A DNA stretch of 20,757 nucleotides from Usnea hakonensis (taxonomy: Eukaryota > Ascomycota > Lecanoromycetes > Lecanorales > Parmeliaceae), in NCBI GenBank assembly GCA_013423325.1, contig BLJB01000337.1:10723-31479 (forward strand), read 5' to 3'. Shown one piece after another: positions 19,011 to 20,757 of the stretch. The notes under the pieces were generated by a model. It did not search any database, was not told the DNA's origin, and was given only the letters and a program-made list of their open reading frames with translations. Positions within the stretch are counted from its first letter, which is position 1. Every line of letters starts with the position of its first letter. A program made the position numbers and the translations under genes.

Positions 19011-19058
19011 CGAATTGCGAACATACTTACTAGGGCCCCTACGGGGCTCTAGAGACCT
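19005..19058. other. RIP-spared GC-rich patch with hairpin, junction of Gypsy2 and LINE
   Basis: A short stretch retaining several CA dinucleotides (CCACGAATTGCGAACATAC) and a GC-rich inverted repeat: AGGGCCCC at 19032-19039, TAC loop, GGGGCTCT at 19043-19050. It sits exactly between the end of Gypsy2 protease similarity and the start of the LINE ORF1 frame. It may be LINE 5' untranslated sequence or a unique joining segment. Confidence 0.5.
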
Positions 19059-19081
19059 CTAATATAAAGTTTATAACGAGT

Positions 19082-20640
19082 ATAGCTAAGAATTAAAAAG
19101 AGAAGTTAATAGGAGTTAAGAGAGAGTAATATAATATTAAAAATAATATAGAAGAGGAAGATAGATACGCGTTAATTATATATATAGATATAATAAAGAA
19201 GATAGAGAGATTAAATAAAAAGATAGTAAAAGCTATAGAGGATAATATAAAATAGAAAGAGAAAGATTATAAATATAATTATATTAAGAGAATAGATTAG
19301 TTAGTTAAAGATATAGTAGAAACTATAAAGAATATATTATTTAAAGATCTTAATAGATAGAAATTTAAACTATTTAAGATAGTAATCTAGTTAGTAAATA
19401 AATATATAAAATTAATTAAAGCCAAATAGAAAGAGATCTAAAAGTAGATAGAAAAATAATTAATTAAAGGCTTATCTCTAATATTATAATAGTTCTAGAT
19501 CTAGAGGGTAGCTAATAATACTATTAGGCTACTTATCTATAAATAACTATATTTAGTAATATTACTCTTATATACTATAGCGGGGAATACTAATAAAAAA
19601 AAGATAATAATTAGAATAAAAAGTAAAAAGGAGAGAAAGAAGATTAAGTATACTATACTAATATAATTTAAAGATATATTCTAAAGTAATAGAGCCCTAA
19701 TAGACTCTATTATTATAGTAAGGTACTTCTAAAACGGGGGTATTATTCTATATATAATCTTAAGGGAGGTAAAGAGAGTAATAGAAAAGAATATTAAAAT
19801 AATTTAGAAAGATTATCTTTTAATCTATATTCTTAAACCCTCCTTTATAGTAGCTATCGACTTAGTAAAAATTAATATATTTAATAATAAAGATTAAGGG
19901 GCTTATATTAAGAAACTAAAATAAGAGAATAATACCCTCTATTCTAAACTAGAAGTAGTAAAAGTAGAATAGCCTCTATTTATATAGATAAAAAAGGCGG
20001 ATAGAGAGATTAAGAAATACTTTATACTTCTAATTAAAATAAAGAGCTCTAAAGAGGCGAATAAATTAATAGTAAAAAATATAGTAGAGAATAGCTAACT
20101 ACTCTATTATAGAAAATAGAAGATAGCAAGTAAACTAAAATAGTACTACTAATATTAGTAGTATAACTATTTATAGGGGATATATTAGAGGCTAATAAAG
20201 TATAGATATTATATTAGAGTCTATTTTATTAAAGATTATTAAGGCTAAAAATAAAGATACTATATAATCTATTAAGATAATTACGAGATATAGAGCTTAA
20301 ATTATTAAGTCCGCTAATAGGAAATAGAATACTTTAAGTAGAGAAGGAAAAGTATTTCTAAATAATATAAAGAGCTCTTAGTAATAGCTTAATCTATCTC
20401 GATTTTAATCTAAATAGAGAATAAATAGAAGATAATATCTTTAAAAAGAAAGAGACTAGAAAAGATCTTAAATAACTAATAATTAAAAAAGGCGGGAAGG
20501 CTATCTAAGATCTTAAAAAGAGAACTAGGGTAAATATATTTAATCTAGTTTAGAGAGAAGATTAGCTTCTAGAATATAGTTAATATAATTAATATAATCT
20601 TAATACTAAGTATAATTAATACTAATTTTAATAGTTCGGA
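19082..20640 (+). pseudogene. Tad-like LINE ORF1 (nucleic-acid-binding Gag-like protein), RIP-degraded
   Basis: Frame 2 runs essentially without indels. A Lys/Glu-rich N-terminal half with coiled-coil character is followed by a middle domain (about 19700-20090). Then comes the diagnostic cluster of three CCHC-type knuckles at about 20144-20300, with spacings C-x2-C-x4-H-x4-C, C-x2-C-x3-H-x4-C and C-x2-C-x3-H-x6-C. Every ligand Cys and His codon now reads Tyr (TAT/TAC), the RIP signature. This triple array is typical of ORF1 in Tad1-clade and other LINEs. The protein would bind LINE RNA. The expected ORF2 does not follow: the sequence meets the inverted repeat at 20695. The start and the last ~40 codons are uncertain. 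Confidence 0.75.
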
Positions 20641-20694
20641 CCTTAATATCTATACTAATAAGTAAGGATAATATATTAAAGGTCTTATAATATA

Positions 20695-20756
20695 ATATTG
20701 GATTGGATTGGAATTCATACTCGTGTCTATCTAACTATGTGAAAGATAATTACGGG
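20695..20756 (-). repeat. 62-bp inverted repeat, right copy
   Basis: Reverse complement of 498-559 with two RIP-type differences; this copy keeps TTCACATAG. It contains a short internal tandem motif (ATTGG repeated at 5-bp spacing) at its inner end. It runs to the last bases of the window, so its outer boundary and any target duplication cannot be seen. Confidence 0.85.
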
Positions 20757-20757
20757 A

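Noticed and set aside
1..20757. Mitochondrial or bacterial origin suggested by high AT content
   Set aside because: Nuclear LTR elements, LINE frames and the CA/TG-specific depletion with retained CG point to RIP in a nuclear fungal genome.

Overview
The window is gene-free, AT-rich repeat DNA from a filamentous ascomycete (Pezizomycotina). Almost all of it consists of transposons ruined by repeat-induced point mutation (RIP). CA and TG dinucleotides are nearly absent, TA is in large excess, CG is still common, and former Gln/Trp codons appear as TAG/TAA in long frames that otherwise still read as retrotransposon proteins. Frames are mostly free of indels, so families can be recognised with these stops read as Q/W. 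No host gene, tRNA, rRNA or CRISPR array was found.

Layout, left to right. 1-390: 3' end of a Tad-like LINE ORF2. 496-497: two Ns. 498-559: a 62-bp repeat whose inverted partner is at 20695-20756. 560-1930 and 4540-4640: an unidentified degraded minus-strand reading frame, split by an insertion. 1931-4534 (-): LTR element 'G' copy 1. 4646-12442 (+): a complete 7.8-kb chromodomain Gypsy element ('Gypsy1'). 12541-19010: gag plus protease of a second Gypsy ('Gypsy2'), interrupted by element G copy 2 (13457-16098, +) and by a short, almost unmutated LTR element 'S' (16627-18294, -). 19082-20640: a Tad-like LINE ORF1.

Four insertions are proven by equal-length LTR pairs and perfect 5-bp target duplications: TAAAG, CTCTC, GGATT and GCTTA. 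Removing them restores the host reading frames (Gypsy2 gag across GGATT, the unknown minus frame across TAAAG), so the nesting order is read directly from the sequence.

The most notable system is a set of non-autonomous LTR elements. Element G has two independent copies in opposite orientations. It carries 166-bp LTRs, a polypurine tract and a Gag-like gene, but no recognisable protease, RT or integrase. An 11-nt site just after its 5' LTR is perfectly complementary to an 11-mer inside its own LTR, the arrangement used for self-primed reverse transcription in Tf1-like elements. Element S has 161-bp LTRs and is only 1.67 kb. It shares a Gag C-terminal module with G, but its LTR start, a 15-mer in the LTR and a 13-nt primer-binding site resemble Gypsy1, which suggests that Gypsy1-type machinery mobilised it. 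In the three RIPped LTR pairs, mutations cluster at the inner ends of the LTRs and spare the outer ends.
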